Notes: generated by a model not told the origin, from the letters alone. 56,932 nucleotides of DNA from Magnetococcales bacterium (GCA_015228975.1 JADGCN010000009.1:1-56932); one strand, 5' to 3'; shown: positions 8,401-17,501, numbered from the stretch's first letter. A program made the numbers and translations.

Positions 8401-10010
8401 TGCCCGGGTACAAGGTCAATGATGTCATTGCCAAGGTGCGCAACACCACCCCCGGGGTGACGTTGATTTCACCCCCGCCGCATCACGATATTTATTCCAT
8501 CGAAGATTTGGCGCAATTGATCTTTGACCTGAAAAACGTAAACGCTTCGGCCCGTGTTTCGGTCAAGCTGGTGGCGGAAGTGGGTGTGGGAACGGTGGCC
8601 GCCGGGGTTTCCAAGGCGCACGCCGACATGGTGCTGATCTCCGGGGGGGATGGTGGTACCGGGGCCAGCCCTTTGAGTTCCATCAAACATGCGGGGATTC
8701 CCTGGGAGTTGGGTTTGGCCGAGGCGCAACAAACATTGGTGTTGAACGATTTGCGGGGCCGTATACGCTTGCAGGTGGATGGCCAGTTTCGGACTGGTCG
8801 CGATGTGGCCATTGCCGCGTTGCTCGGGGCTGAGGAGTATGGTTTTGCCACGGCACCCCTGGTGGTGGAAGGGTGTGTCATGATGCGCAAGTGCCATTTG
8901 GGAACCTGCCCGGTGGGGATTGCGACCCAGGAGATGGAACTGCGCAAAAAGTTTACCGGCAAGCCCGAATATCTGGTTAATTATTTCTTCTTCGTCGCCA
9001 ATGAGTTGCGCGAAATCATGGCGGAGATGGGGTTCAAGCGTCTGGATGATATGATTGGCCGCGTGGATCGTATCCAAACCAATCGCGCCATCGAACATTG
9101 GAAAGCCAAAGGTTTGGATTTTTCCGCAATTTTGAAAAAACCCGATGTCCCGTCCAACATTGCCACGCGCAAGGTGCAGGATCAGGATCATGGGATCAGG
9201 AATGTGCTGGATCACAAGTTGGTGGATCTGGCGTATCGGGCTTTTGATACGGGCGAGCCACTGGAGATCCGCCTTCCCATCCGCAACACCGATCGCACGG
9301 TGGGTGCCATGTTGGGTGGGGAGATATCCAAACGCTTTGGCCTGAATGGGTTGCCGGAGAACACCATCAACATTCAGTTCAATGGTGTCGCCGGGCAAAG
9401 TTTTGGCGCCTTCAATGTACGCGGTGTTTCTTTGAACCTTGAGGGATCGGCCAACGATTATGTTGGCAAGGGGATGTCGGGCGGTCGCATCAGCATCCGC
9501 TTCCACCCCAAGGCGCAGTTGGTCCCCGAAGATAACATCATTGCCGGGAATACCATCCTCTATGGGGCCACCGGTGGCGAGGCCTATTTCAGTGGTGTGG
9601 TTGGCGAACGGTTCGCGGTGCGTAACTCTGGAGCGGTTGCGGTGGTGGAAGGGTTGGGGGATCACGGCTGCGAATACATGACCGGCGGGATCGTCGTGGT
9701 GTTGGGCCGGACAGGTCGCAACTTTGCGGCTGGTATGAGTGGTGGTGTCGCTTATGTCCTGGATGCGGAAGGGCAATTCAAGGCTTTGTGCAACACCTCC
9801 ATGGTGGCCCTGGAGCGTTTGGAGGAAAAGGATGATGACGTGGTGCGAACGTTGATTACGAATCATCAACAACACACTTCGAGTCGGTTGGCGGGTCGTC
9901 TTTTAGCCGATTGGCATAATGTGCGCGAGCAATTCGTCAAGGTGATGCCCCATGAATACCGAAGGGTCCTTGAGGAAATAAAAAAGAAGGAGGCCGTTGG
10001 TCATGGGTAA
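5475..10010 (+). CDS. gltB: Glutamate synthase, large (alpha) subunit
   Basis: The 1511 residues are the full length for NADPH-GOGAT alpha. With GltD it converts glutamine plus 2-oxoglutarate to two glutamates. The glutaminase nucleophile is Cys22 in DACGIGF, so a 21-residue propeptide must be removed. The class II amidotransferase domain runs to about residue 430, then come the central domain, the FMN-binding synthase domain (GGDGGTGASPLSS near 1060) and the 3Fe-4S cysteines (CVMMRKCHLGTCP near 1134). The C-terminal GxGxG beta-helix domain occupies about 1250-1480. The ribosome-binding site is weak (GAGAC). A 166-base leader precedes it with no fold I could identify. The stop overlaps the gltD start. 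Confidence 0.98.
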   Translation: MKFSGYPNKTGLYDPQFEHDACGIGFVAQINGEKSHQIIKTGLEVLINMTHRGASGSDPLTGDGAGIMIQMPDAFMRQECEELGIALPPEGDYGVGTIFLPKDTVLRESCCRLVEKTITEEGQLFLGWRDVPASVDARIGYTAKASEPSVRQIIIGARNRPVDADDLWMERKLFIIRRRIEKLVMGYSAEEIKAFHICSLSSRTLLYKGMFLADQLGDYFPDLKDPAMVTAFAMVHQRYSTNTFPTWHLAHPFRMICHNGEINTLRGNINWMRAREATLSSPLFGSDISKLYPIIPEGISDSASFDRAVEFLTISGRSLPHAMMMLIPEAWENHKHMDPDRRAFYEFNASIMEPWDGPAAVAFTDGRYIGATLDRNGLRPARYIVTKGGICVMASEAGTVTVPPEEQLYSWRLQPGRMFVIDLKKGCIIEDHEIKAEIVGSKPYRKWVEEGLVRLETLPPGSEEARESEPLHLRQVVFGYSEEDINVLIAPMGLNGEEPTGSMGNDAALAVLSDRPISLFNYFKQLFAQVTNPAIDPIREELVMSLNMQLGPVGNLLDESPRHVMRIALAQPILTNADLEKIRAVATSGLKAATFSTLFPKSQGTGGMRRALSDLFTQISQALTQGVNLIILSDRGVNAEKVPIPILLATSAVHHNLIRSGDRTKASILVETGEAREVNHFALLVGYGANAVNPYLVFETIGKLCDDKLFFGEMPAKTVQYNYVKAINKGMLKVFSKMGISTLFSYCGAQIFEAIGLDHYVVERYFTGTVSRIQGITLDQIAEESIRRHQMAYGDRVLPGQTLDIGGDYKYRQGGERHLWNPETLTKLQHATRSNDYRTFKEFSRLIDEQAEELCTLRGLFLLKKAHTPIPLEQVEPAAEIVKRFVTGAMSYGSISKEAHETLAIAMNRIGGQSNTGEGGEDPERFSPRPNGDMARSAIKQVASGRFGVSSHYLVNSTEMQIKIAQGAKPGEGGQLPGYKVNDVIAKVRNTTPGVTLISPPPHHDIYSIEDLAQLIFDLKNVNASARVSVKLVAEVGVGTVAAGVSKAHADMVLISGGDGGTGASPLSSIKHAGIPWELGLAEAQQTLVLNDLRGRIRLQVDGQFRTGRDVAIAALLGAEEYGFATAPLVVEGCVMMRKCHLGTCPVGIATQEMELRKKFTGKPEYLVNYFFFVANELREIMAEMGFKRLDDMIGRVDRIQTNRAIEHWKAKGLDFSAILKKPDVPSNIATRKVQDQDHGIRNVLDHKLVDLAYRAFDTGEPLEIRLPIRNTDRTVGAMLGGEISKRFGLNGLPENTINIQFNGVAGQSFGAFNVRGVSLNLEGSANDYVGKGMSGGRISIRFHPKAQLVPEDNIIAGNTILYGATGGEAYFSGVVGERFAVRNSGAVAVVEGLGDHGCEYMTGGIVVVLGRTGRNFAAGMSGGVAYVLDAEGQFKALCNTSMVALERLEEKDDDVVRTLITNHQQHTSSRLAGRLLADWHNVREQFVKVMPHEYRRVLEEIKKKEAVGHG

Positions 10011-11433
10011 GGCAACGGGGTTTATGGAGATTAATCGGGAAACGCCCGAGGAACGGGATGTCCAGGAGCGTATTCGCGACTATAAGGAGTTGTATCTCCC
10101 CTTTTCCAACGAAAAGTTGCAGGAACAGGCGGCCCGCTGCATGGATTGCGGGGTGCCGTTTTGCCATTCCGGGTGTTCGCTGAACAATATCATTCCCCAG
10201 TGGAATGATTGGGTTTATCGGGGACGTTGGGACTTGGCGGTGGAAACGATGCACCGTACCAATAATTTTCCCGAATTCACCGGTCGGGTGTGCCCGGCCC
10301 CATGTGAGAGTTCCTGTGTGGTGGCAATCAATCGCGAACCCGTGTCGATTCGTGAAATTGAGCGGGTCATTGCCGAAGAGGGATGGAAGCGTGGCTTGAT
10401 CGTCCCGGTTCCCCCCCGGAAAAAGACCGGCAAGCGTGTCGTGATTGTTGGTTCGGGACCTGCCGGTTTGGCGGCGGCGCAACAATTGGCGCGACTGGGT
10501 CACGATTGCACCGTTTTGGAAAAAAATGAACAGGCGGGTGGATTGCTGCGTTTCGGCATCCCCGATTTTAAACTGGATAAATCGGTTATCGATCGCCGCT
10601 TGGGCCAATTGGTCGCTGAAGGGGTGACGATCAGGACCGGGGTGACCGCAGGTCGTGACCCCACGTTTGCACAACTGCGTCGTGATTATGATGCGCTGTT
10701 GTTGTGTGGTGGGTCGGAGGTGCCGCGTGACTTACCTTTGCCGGGACGGGAGTTGCGAGGAATCCACTTTGCAATGGACTTTCTAACCCAGCAAAATCGC
10801 CGCATTGCGGGATCCCCTCTCGGGCAGGGGCCGGAAATTGTGGCGACGGGCAAACATGTGGTGGTGGTGGGTGGCGGCGATACCGGTTCCGATTGTGTGG
10901 GGACTTCGGTGCGCCAGGGGGCGTTGAGTGTTACGCAAATCGAACTCCTTCCCAAACCCCCGGCGGCACGGGCACCGGAAACACCATGGCCGCTGTGGCC
11001 CTATCAGTTGCGCACATCCTCTTCGCATCGCGAGGGGTGTACGCGTCTGTGGAGTATTCAAAGCAAAGGTTTTACCGGGGAATCGGGTCAGGTGCGGCAA
11101 TTGGAGTGTGTTCGTCTGCTGTGGGAGCAAAAGGTGGATGGTGGGCAGTTGACGATGAAAGAAGCGCCGGAGAGTTCGTTCTCCTTGAAGGCGGACCTTG
11201 TCCTCCTGGCCATGGGTTTTGTCCACCCGGAACGGGGGGGACTGTTGCAGGATGTTGCCCTCGATTCCAGAGGCAATGTGGTGATCGACAAGAATCACAT
11301 GACCAGCGTGGCCGGGGTGTTTGCCGCCGGCGACATGGCTACCGGGCAGTCGCTCGTGCTGAAAGCCATTGCCGGGGGACGCAGTGCGGCGCGGGGTGTG
11401 GACGCATGGTTGCGGCAGGAGGCGAACGTTTAA
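10003..11433 (+). CDS. gltD: Glutamate synthase, small (beta) subunit
   Basis: A 476-residue NADPH-oxidising flavoprotein that feeds electrons to GltB. The N-terminal part carries two sets of cysteines for the 4Fe-4S centres (CMDCGVPFC and CPAPCESSC). A first dinucleotide fold (VVIVGSGPAGLAAAQQL) binds FAD and a second (VVVVGGGDTGSDCVG) binds NADPH. A C-terminal GDMATGQSLV motif completes the FAD site. I start at ATG 10003, with AAGGAGG ending about ten bases upstream; it overlaps the end of gltB by eight bases, implying translational coupling. An in-frame TTG at 9997 is too close to that site. Confidence 0.97.
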   Translation: MGKATGFMEINRETPEERDVQERIRDYKELYLPFSNEKLQEQAARCMDCGVPFCHSGCSLNNIIPQWNDWVYRGRWDLAVETMHRTNNFPEFTGRVCPAPCESSCVVAINREPVSIREIERVIAEEGWKRGLIVPVPPRKKTGKRVVIVGSGPAGLAAAQQLARLGHDCTVLEKNEQAGGLLRFGIPDFKLDKSVIDRRLGQLVAEGVTIRTGVTAGRDPTFAQLRRDYDALLLCGGSEVPRDLPLPGRELRGIHFAMDFLTQQNRRIAGSPLGQGPEIVATGKHVVVVGGGDTGSDCVGTSVRQGALSVTQIELLPKPPAARAPETPWPLWPYQLRTSSSHREGCTRLWSIQSKGFTGESGQVRQLECVRLLWEQKVDGGQLTMKEAPESSFSLKADLVLLAMGFVHPERGGLLQDVALDSRGNVVIDKNHMTSVAGVFAAGDMATGQSLVLKAIAGGRSAARGVDAWLRQEANV

Positions 11434-11532
11434 CGAAGAAACTTTTAGGTCATGGGTTGATGTTTGTCTCTGACTTTCATAAACTGTTGCCTACTGAAAT
11501 GTTAACAATCTGAAATATTGGAGATGACGCTC

Positions 11533-11820
11533 ATGGAAGAACATGGATCAAATGCGTCAGGTCGGGGTAACTTACAGGACCTGTTGACCCAGTTGGAAAA
11601 TCGCTGGGGAAGGATGGTGGAACTCGTTGGCAGGTTGCGTGAGGAGAATACCTTTCTTCAGGAGCAGTTGCGTGATCGTGAGGAGAGGTCGGTTCAGCTT
11701 GAGGGCCAGCATCAGGAAGCGCAACGTAGGCTTGAGGATTTGCTCCGGGAAAAAGACCAATTGGCCGTGCGTCTTGAAACATTGTTGGCCCAGATGAACA
11801 CTTTTGAAAACACTCACTAG
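11533..11820 (+). CDS. Small coiled-coil protein upstream of zapA (ZapB-like)
   Basis: A 95-residue hydrophilic protein made almost entirely of heptad-type coiled coil (about residues 12-90, rich in Leu, Glu, Arg and Gln). Its position directly before zapA, with the two reading frames 25 bases apart, matches the small coiled-coil genes (ZapB/DUF904-like) seen next to zapA in many alphaproteobacteria. A role in divisome assembly is therefore inferred from context. ATG 11533 is preferred over ATG 11524 because GGAG lies nine bases before 11533 but abuts 11524. Confidence 0.7.
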   Translation: MEEHGSNASGRGNLQDLLTQLENRWGRMVELVGRLREENTFLQEQLRDREERSVQLEGQHQEAQRRLEDLLREKDQLAVRLETLLAQMNTFENTH

Positions 11821-11845
11821 GGACAACGGCAGCGTTGCTAGGGCC

Positions 11846-12157
11846 ATGTTGGATACTGTGGAAGTGCGCGTTCATGGCCAAGTTTTCAAGATGCGCGCCA
11901 ACTATGAGGAAGGCTATATCGAGCGGATTGCCGAGTACGTGGATGGGATCCTGGCTCAGTTATCGCGCAGCTTTGGCAGTCAGCCCGGTCATCGATTGGC
12001 CGTCATGGCGGCGATACAAATAGCCGACACGCTTTTTCAGGAAAAGGCAAAAAATGACGCCCGAAGCGTGCGTCAGGAAGAAACTGAAGAAGTTGAGGCG
12101 ATACTGTCCCGATTGATCGTGGACAGTGACCGTCTCTTGGGACAAGATAACAAGTAA
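11846..12157 (+). CDS. zapA: Cell division protein ZapA
   Basis: A 103-residue protein of ZapA size and pattern. The N-terminal beta-rich segment reads VEVRVHGQVFKMRANYEEGY and continues into the family motif around ERIAEYVD. A long C-terminal coiled-coil helix mediates dimer and tetramer formation. ZapA bundles FtsZ filaments at the Z-ring. ATG 11846 is chosen because the family begins just before the VEVRVHG strand; an upstream in-frame TTG (11804) would add 14 unrelated residues overlapping the previous gene. It lies immediately before the 6S RNA gene, a conserved arrangement in proteobacteria. Confidence 0.93.
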   Translation: MLDTVEVRVHGQVFKMRANYEEGYIERIAEYVDGILAQLSRSFGSQPGHRLAVMAAIQIADTLFQEKAKNDARSVRQEETEEVEAILSRLIVDSDRLLGQDNK

Positions 12158-12326
12158 CCCCCTGCGGTGTTCGAGAGGACTGTCTTCCTCCTGAGCCGAT
12201 AACTACGAGCCCTGGGATCCTGCGCTGTCCGTGGAGAGTCTGCTGTATTGCTGACCGGAAGCGGTTATCGGGAGCCCACTTAATCCAAGGGTTCAGAGAG
12301 AGCGCGTCTAACGGCACATGTGGGGG
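12156..12326 (+). ncRNA. ssrS: 6S RNA
   Basis: This approximately 170-base interval between zapA and fau holds the hallmarks of 6S RNA, the sigma70-holoenzyme-binding regulator. The left arm contains CCTGAGCCGATA (12190-12201), nearly identical to the E. coli left-arm segment. The right arm contains CCAAGGGTTCA (12284-12294), again conserved. The ends are complementary (CCCCC near 12158-12163 with GGGGG near 12321-12327), closing the long rod with a central bubble. The position next to fau (ygfA) is the classical one. The exact 5' and 3' ends are estimates. It may be processed from a zapA transcript or have its own promoter inside zapA. Confidence 0.9.
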
Positions 12327-12333
12327 GGTTCCG

Positions 12334-12960
12334 GTGTACCAGGACAAAAAGGTATTGCGTCGCCTGTTGCGTGAACGGCGCCAAGCCCTTTCCAGTCAGG
12401 AGCGCACCCGGTTGAGTACGGCTATCTGCCGTATTTGCCTGGAGCTTCCTTCCTATGTGTGCGCCAGATCCATAGGTATCTACAGTCCCACCGATCATGA
12501 AGTTGATCCGGCCATTCTGATGGGCCACGCCATGGGGGTGGGCAAACGGGTCGCCCTGCCGGTGACTCAACCGGACCAGAGGCGGATGGATTTTGTTGTG
12601 TGGCGTGGTGCTTGGGAGGTCGGACCATGGGGTATTTTGCAACCCAAATGGTCGGGAAGGGCAGAGGATACGATTGCCCTGTTGGAACTGGATGTACTGT
12701 TCGTCCCCTTGGTTGGTTTTGATCGTTTGGGATATCGACTGGGGTACGGGGGCGGCTATTTTGATCGCTTTCTCGCCGGCACCCCGGGGGATCGACCCTG
12801 TTTGATCGGGTTGGCTTATGGTTGTCAAGAGGTGGATGGCGTGCCTGTGGAACCCCATGATCTCAGGTTGCATCAGGTCGTGACCGAAGACGGGGTGCTT
12901 TCCATGGGGCTTGAAGCTGGTTGGGATGGATTGTGTCAATCATCCACAAAAATAAGTTGA
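12334..12960 (+). CDS. fau: 5-formyltetrahydrofolate cyclo-ligase
   Basis: A 208-residue enzyme that converts 5-formyl-THF to 5,10-methenyl-THF using ATP. Family signatures are the N-terminal KKVLRRLLRERRQAL helix, the central VPLVGFD segment and the strongly conserved RLGYGGGYFDRFL phosphate/folate-binding loop (about residues 134-146). The start is GTG at 12334. The gene directly follows 6S RNA, as ygfA does in E. coli, and is probably co-transcribed with it. Confidence 0.95.
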   Translation: MYQDKKVLRRLLRERRQALSSQERTRLSTAICRICLELPSYVCARSIGIYSPTDHEVDPAILMGHAMGVGKRVALPVTQPDQRRMDFVVWRGAWEVGPWGILQPKWSGRAEDTIALLELDVLFVPLVGFDRLGYRLGYGGGYFDRFLAGTPGDRPCLIGLAYGCQEVDGVPVEPHDLRLHQVVTEDGVLSMGLEAGWDGLCQSSTKIS

Positions 12961-13095
12961 TATTTTAAAATTAAACTTTTGTCCATTTTCCTGCCAATGG
13001 GTTTTGGTTTTTCGCCATAGGCATGACATGGTTAACCTGCAACGATCGCCGGATTCCGCACAATTGGGGAGGGGGCGGTTTGGAGAGTGAAGGCT

Positions 13096-14655
13096 ATGAG
13101 TATATCCGCCCTTTTGGTCGGGTTGCTGTTGGGGGCGGCCGTATCTTTTGCGGTTGTTTTTTTCCGCCAGCGCGCCGTGCAACAAGCTGTTCGCCAGCGG
13201 GAAGAAAAAGCAGAGTTGCTGATCAAGGCTGCCGAGGAAAAAGCGGCCCATGTCGCCGGCGAGATTGAACTGCGCAACAAGGCGGAGCGTCTGAAGATAG
13301 AAGAGGAGACGCGGAGTAAATACCAGACCCTTGAGGATGAGCTGGCCAAGCAAAAGGGGCGCATGGACAAGCGCGAAGAACAATTGGATCGCAAGTTTGA
13401 TCAGCTTGACCAGAGGGAACGGGAACAGGAGAAACGCCGCAAACAGTTGGATGATCTGGCACAGTCGATTGGCCAGCAAAAGAAACAGCATGACGAATTG
13501 GTGCAGCAGGCCCAGAACCGTTTGGAGCAGGTTGCCGGCATGACGGGGGAAGAGGCCCGTTCACGGTTGATGGCCATGTTTGAGGACGAGGCGCGCAATG
13601 CCTCGGCCAGATTGTTCAAACAATTGGAGACCGAAACACGCGAAACTGCGGATCGCAAGGCGCGGGAGGTGATTGCCACGTCGATTCAACGCTTGGCGGG
13701 GGAATTCGTCTCGGAACAGACGGTATCGGTGGTCGCCTTGCCTTCGGAGGAGATGAAAGGGCGGATCATCGGGCGTGAGGGTCGCAATATTCGCGCCCTG
13801 GAGACGGCAACCGGATGCGATTTGATCATCGACGATACTCCGGAAGCCGTGGTGATCTCCGGCTTTAACCCGGTACGGCGTCAGATAGCGCGGCAGGCAT
13901 TGGAAGAATTGATCAGCGATGGCCGGATTCATCCGGCACGTATCGAGAGCGTCGTCAAAAAAGCCACCATCAATGTCCAGAATGAGATCAAAGAAGCGGG
14001 TGAAAAAGCCGTTTTTGAAGTTGGTCTGACCGATATCCATCCAGAAATTGTCAAACTTTTGGGTACGTTGAAGTTTCGGACCTCCTATACGCAAAATGTG
14101 CTGTCGCACTCTGTTGAAGTGGCCTTTATCTGTGGTGCCATGGCCGAGGAGTTGGGATTGAACGGTGCTATTGCCAGACGGTGTGGTTTGCTGCACGACA
14201 TTGGCAAGGCGGTTGACCATGAAATGCAGGGATCGCATGCGGTCATTGGTGGCCAGTTGGCGAAAAAATATCGGGAAAAGCCGATTGTGGTCAATTCCAT
14301 CTGGTCGCATCATTTTGATATCGAACCGACATCTGTCTACGGTCCCTTGACCAATGCCGGGGATGCGCTGTCTGCGGCGCGACCCGGTGCCAGGCGTGAA
14401 AATGTGGAAATCTATTTAAAACGTCTGGAACAATTGGAGGAGATTGCCACCAGTTTCCATGGTGTTGAAAAAGCTTTTGCCATCCAGGCGGGCCGAGAGG
14501 TCCGTGTTGTCGTCCAGTATGACAAGGTCAGTGACGAGGGTTCCATGATGTTGGCGCGGGACATCGCCACCAAGGTGGAGAATGAGATGACCTATCCCGG
14601 GCAGATCAAGATCACCGTCATTCGCGAGATGCGCACGACCCACGTTGCCAATTGA
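13096..14655 (+). CDS. rny: Ribonuclease Y
   Basis: A 519-residue membrane-anchored endoribonuclease that starts mRNA decay. It has one N-terminal transmembrane helix (about residues 3-25), a long charged coiled coil (about 30-170), a KH RNA-binding domain ([15 protein letters not shown]) and an HD domain with the catalytic HDIGKA motif. ATG 13096 has GGAG ten bases upstream; an in-frame GTG at 13087 would add three residues. RNase Y is typical of Firmicutes and scattered elsewhere, so its presence is informative about lineage. The last 38 bases overlap the 3' end of the Gx-transporter gene on the other strand. Confidence 0.96.
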   Translation: MSISALLVGLLLGAAVSFAVVFFRQRAVQQAVRQREEKAELLIKAAEEKAAHVAGEIELRNKAERLKIEEETRSKYQTLEDELAKQKGRMDKREEQLDRKFDQLDQREREQEKRRKQLDDLAQSIGQQKKQHDELVQQAQNRLEQVAGMTGEEARSRLMAMFEDEARNASARLFKQLETETRETADRKAREVIATSIQRLAGEFVSEQTVSVVALPSEEMKGRIIGREGRNIRALETATGCDLIIDDTPEAVVISGFNPVRRQIARQALEELISDGRIHPARIESVVKKATINVQNEIKEAGEKAVFEVGLTDIHPEIVKLLGTLKFRTSYTQNVLSHSVEVAFICGAMAEELGLNGAIARRCGLLHDIGKAVDHEMQGSHAVIGGQLAKKYREKPIVVNSIWSHHFDIEPTSVYGPLTNAGDALSAARPGARRENVEIYLKRLEQLEEIATSFHGVEKAFAIQAGREVRVVVQYDKVSDEGSMMLARDIATKVENEMTYPGQIKITVIREMRTTHVAN

Positions 14656-15205
14656 CCTTTCCCTGCTCCTGGCTGTTGGCGAGCCCGCCACGTTCAAGTC
14701 GTTGCAGGATGAAACAGGCAACCAAGCCATTAAAGAGCCCGGTTATCCAGGAGCCTATCAAAAACCAGGGCAACGCGGTAAACACCCCGGGGTGGCCGAT
14801 AATGAGTTCCTGCGCGACGAAAACCTGGGCCGTCATATGTGCCAGGGAAGCGGGGATGGACAACCCCACCGGGCCAATCCGTAGCCTGGTGAGCCCAAGC
14901 ACACCCATGGTGAGCAGTGCCGCCAATGCCCCTGACAAACCAAGAAAAAATGTGGGTGAAAAAAATGTTCCCATAATTAAGGATGAGGCGAAAACCCGCA
15001 GAAGCGCTACGCCGATGGCGGCACGCCAACCCAACTGCATCCAGGCTACCAATACAAAGATGTTGGCCAATCCGGGTTTGAACCAGGGACCGGGATAGGG
15101 CAAGCCGCTTTCCAATAGATGTGCCGTTACTGCGGCTGCGGACCAGTAGACCACCTGGAGTTCCGGGCGCACTGTCAGCGGTAGTGTTTCCGAATCCGGG
15201 TTCAT
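14618..15205 (-). CDS. Gx transporter family membrane protein (heptaprenyl diphosphate synthase component I-like)
   Basis: A 195-residue membrane protein with about five or six helices. It resembles the Gx-transporter/Hpre_diP_synt_I family, including the early [16 protein letters not shown] segment (compare PGxKxGLANI in the family). Relatives resemble the substrate-binding S components of ECF transporters and commonly neighbour a NusG_II protein and ApbE, suggesting a part in moving a flavin-related or isoprenoid substrate. The true substrate is unknown. Its ATG overlaps the stop of the NusG_II gene (ATGA), so the two are coupled. The final 38 bases run convergently into rny. Confidence 0.8.
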   Translation of the reverse strand: MNPDSETLPLTVRPELQVVYWSAAAVTAHLLESGLPYPGPWFKPGLANIFVLVAWMQLGWRAAIGVALLRVFASSLIMGTFFSPTFFLGLSGALAALLTMGVLGLTRLRIGPVGLSIPASLAHMTAQVFVAQELIIGHPGVFTALPWFLIGSWITGLFNGLVACFILQRLERGGLANSQEQGKVNWQRGSCASRE

Positions 15206-15612
15206 CGGATAATCCCGTCATACGTATCCTGGGCGGGCGTCATTTTTTCAGCCTTGTTGCCTTTGATTTGGATGACTATCCCGCAAGGAATGCAAGCTGT
15301 GACTTGGCCAGCTCTGTGTATCCAACCGGTCATGGTACCAACCAGTCTCGGGCTACGGTATTCCAATAATCGCACACGCCTGTCACGTACTTCCACCTGA
15401 ACCGGTCCCAATTTACCTTGAACCTGCGTCACCGTATCACGGCCAAGTGGCCATAGGGTTTCCTTCGCTTGTGCATCCCGTATGACGACAATTTCTTCCC
15501 CGGAATCCCCCAGCGTCTCAATGCATGCGCCAATGACCAACAGGGCGCACAGGAGTGCCAGCCATCGATCTGCACCATGGGTACAGCGAGTCCACGTCTC
15601 CAAGGCCGTCAT
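15202..15612 (-). CDS. NusG domain II-containing protein
   Basis: A 136-residue protein with one N-terminal membrane or signal helix (about residues 16-33) and a small beta-rich domain. That domain ends with the pattern TGWIHRAGQVTACIP, typical of the NusG_II family (TGWIxxPGQxIxCLP). The family occurs beside ApbE and Gx transporters in Rnf and flavin-export neighbourhoods; its biochemical role is not established. I place the start at ATG 15612, because GGAGG lies just upstream and it overlaps the apbE stop by four bases (ATGA). An in-frame ATG at 15627 would put that ribosome-binding site inside the gene. Confidence 0.85.
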   Translation of the reverse strand: MTALETWTRCTHGADRWLALLCALLVIGACIETLGDSGEEIVVIRDAQAKETLWPLGRDTVTQVQGKLGPVQVEVRDRRVRLLEYRSPRLVGTMTGWIHRAGQVTACIPCGIVIQIKGNKAEKMTPAQDTYDGIIR

Positions 15613-16664
15613 GAACCCTCCAGCCATTGTCCTTTGAATCCGGGACTTTTCCAGCGCTCTCCATTTTCATGGACCAACATCCCTTCGACCCCATCGAGTT
15701 TTTCAATGAGCGCTTTTCCCTTGGCCATTCCCAGGACAAAAACCGCCGTACTCAAGGCATCGGCCTGGATGGATTTTGCGGTTTGAATGGATACGGATAT
15801 CAAACCCGAACGGGAAGGTCGTCCGGTTTTGGGGTCAAGGATGTGGTGTTGTCGCTCCCCATGGGCCATGAAGAAGCGTTCATAATCTCCCGAAGTCGAC
15901 ATGGCCATATCTCCGGTAATTTCGGCAAAAGCCATGACTTTATCGTGTTCTCTGGGATGTTGAATGCCAATTCGCCAAGGGGTGCCGCCCTTGGAACCGG
16001 CAATGATCATGTCGCCGCCAGCGACGATAAGGGCATTGGCAATTCCGGAACGTTTCAGGCTTTCCATGGCCAGATCCATGGCATACCCTTTGGCAATGCC
16101 GCCCAAATCCAATTCGTAGGAAAAGCCTCCCCATTGGATCGCCTGATTGCCATGGGTGGATTGGACCCATTGGATGCCAAAGTCAGGCTGCTTGTTCCGT
16201 GTGTCCAGCCAGGCGGAAATTTTTTCAGTTTCCGGAATTTTGGCCTCTTCCGCGACACCATTGCCGAATCCCCACAGGTCCAGGAGATAGCCAAGTCCGG
16301 GATCAAAAGCCCCGTCAGAGAGATGTCTTATTTCCAGCGCCGCTTTGACAACGGTGACCCATTCCTCCGGAACATCCCACACCGTCCCTTTTTGGGCATG
16401 GTTGATCCTGGAGACCAGGCTTGATGGAATCTGTTTGCTGGCCCAGGATTCCACCGCATTGATCTTGGCAAATACCAGGTTGACCCCATTATCATCTTCA
16501 GAGGCTGTGGTTCCCCATGTGGATACTTTCACCAGGGTTCCCATGGCCAAACGGGTGGTTGTGTGCAGTTCCTGATGGGATGGCCTTTTCCATACCAGCC
16601 AAAAGCACAGAAAGGCCAGCAACATCAGCAGAGGAATAGTTTTTTTCAAGTGAAGACCTCGCAT
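15609..16664 (-). CDS. apbE: FAD:protein FMN transferase
   Basis: A 351-residue membrane-anchored or periplasmic flavin transferase that attaches FMN covalently to Thr/Ser of target proteins. Visible motifs are AMGTLVKVSTWG after the N-terminal hydrophobic anchor, DLGGIAKGYAMD, and the metal/FAD-binding ADALSTAVFVLG near the C-terminus. Its obvious clients are RnfD and RnfG, encoded upstream in the same run of genes. Start 16664 is preferred: AAGG and GGAG lie just upstream and a signal-type helix follows. The longer in-frame ATG at 16703 would overlap the ecfT-like gene by 25 bases. Confidence 0.95.
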   Translation of the reverse strand: MRGLHLKKTIPLLMLLAFLCFWLVWKRPSHQELHTTTRLAMGTLVKVSTWGTTASEDDNGVNLVFAKINAVESWASKQIPSSLVSRINHAQKGTVWDVPEEWVTVVKAALEIRHLSDGAFDPGLGYLLDLWGFGNGVAEEAKIPETEKISAWLDTRNKQPDFGIQWVQSTHGNQAIQWGGFSYELDLGGIAKGYAMDLAMESLKRSGIANALIVAGGDMIIAGSKGGTPWRIGIQHPREHDKVMAFAEITGDMAMSTSGDYERFFMAHGERQHHILDPKTGRPSRSGLISVSIQTAKSIQADALSTAVFVLGMAKGKALIEKLDGVEGMLVHENGERWKSPGFKGQWLEGS

Positions 16665-16678
16665 GACTCCGTAACCTT

Positions 16679-17473
16679 TCAGTGTACAAGGGTGCTGATC
16701 CATGGAACCATAAGCAGACAGGACGGATACGCCATGAGGACGATATCACGCCATCCGGGATGAAAGGCAATGGGTTTGGGAAGTGGCAGTCCGGTGAGGA
16801 CCCCCTGTTTGCAGAGTTGACGTTCCTGAAACGCCATGTCGGCCATCATGTCGGTAATGAACGAACTGGCCCGCTGCGTTAACAGGGTGATGGTCTGCGA
16901 CCAGTGGGGTTTTTCTAAGTTATTGGCTGGATTGTCCCTTGTGGCATCGGCCAACGTGAGCAGGCGACCCACGCATGTCAGGGTCCATGACAGCAAGGTG
17001 GCCCATTTCAAGACGGGAATACCCCATTTGCCGAGAAAACCAAACAGCCCGGATAATCCCGCTATCAATTCATCCGTGGAGGACACCTGAACCAAGACAA
17101 TGGCAAGGCAAGCCATGAGTCCCAATCGGATCGCTTGATGGGCACCTACGATCAATCCTTCTGTACTGAGCCATTGGGTGTAGGGCAGGAGTGCGCTTCC
17201 AGGGACGAAAAAACCATGCAAGAGCAATAAAAAAAGAAAGAACAGGCGCATTCTCCAAAGCGGCAACAAAAAATCACGCCAGCTCATTCCCGCTATCCAA
17301 GGCAAAAACAACACGATCAGGGCAACATACCACCAGAGTGTTGATGTTGCCTGGCCGACACGGGCAATAATGAGCGAAGCAATGATAAAGGCCGCCATGC
17401 GGCTGCGCGGATCACAACGATTGAGAAAACAATGGTTGGCAATTGGCGGCGAGGTCTCTGTTTTCCCAAGCAT
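16679..17473 (-). CDS. EcfT/CbiQ-like transmembrane protein
   Basis: A 264-residue protein with five or six predicted membrane helices and a C-terminal amphipathic region (about 180-225), resembling the T component of energy-coupling factor transporters. T components link an S protein to two ABC ATPases. No ECF ATPase gene lies in this window, although a Gx-type (S-like) protein is encoded three genes downstream. The coupling-helix motifs are not textbook, so the assignment is by overall pattern. It sits between the rseC-like gene and apbE in the rnf run. Confidence 0.65.
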   Translation of the reverse strand: MLGKTETSPPIANHCFLNRCDPRSRMAAFIIASLIIARVGQATSTLWWYVALIVLFLPWIAGMSWRDFLLPLWRMRLFFLFLLLLHGFFVPGSALLPYTQWLSTEGLIVGAHQAIRLGLMACLAIVLVQVSSTDELIAGLSGLFGFLGKWGIPVLKWATLLSWTLTCVGRLLTLADATRDNPANNLEKPHWSQTITLLTQRASSFITDMMADMAFQERQLCKQGVLTGLPLPKPIAFHPGWRDIVLMAYPSCLLMVPWISTLVH

Positions 17474-17501
17474 CTTATAAACGTTGCCAGGATTTTGGGT
17501 A

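Noticed and set aside
5295-9875. Long minus-strand ORFs (317, 640 and 468 residues) opposite gltB
   Set aside because: GC-rich antisense frames; sequences rich in His, Gln and Gly without recognisable domains, while gltB is complete.
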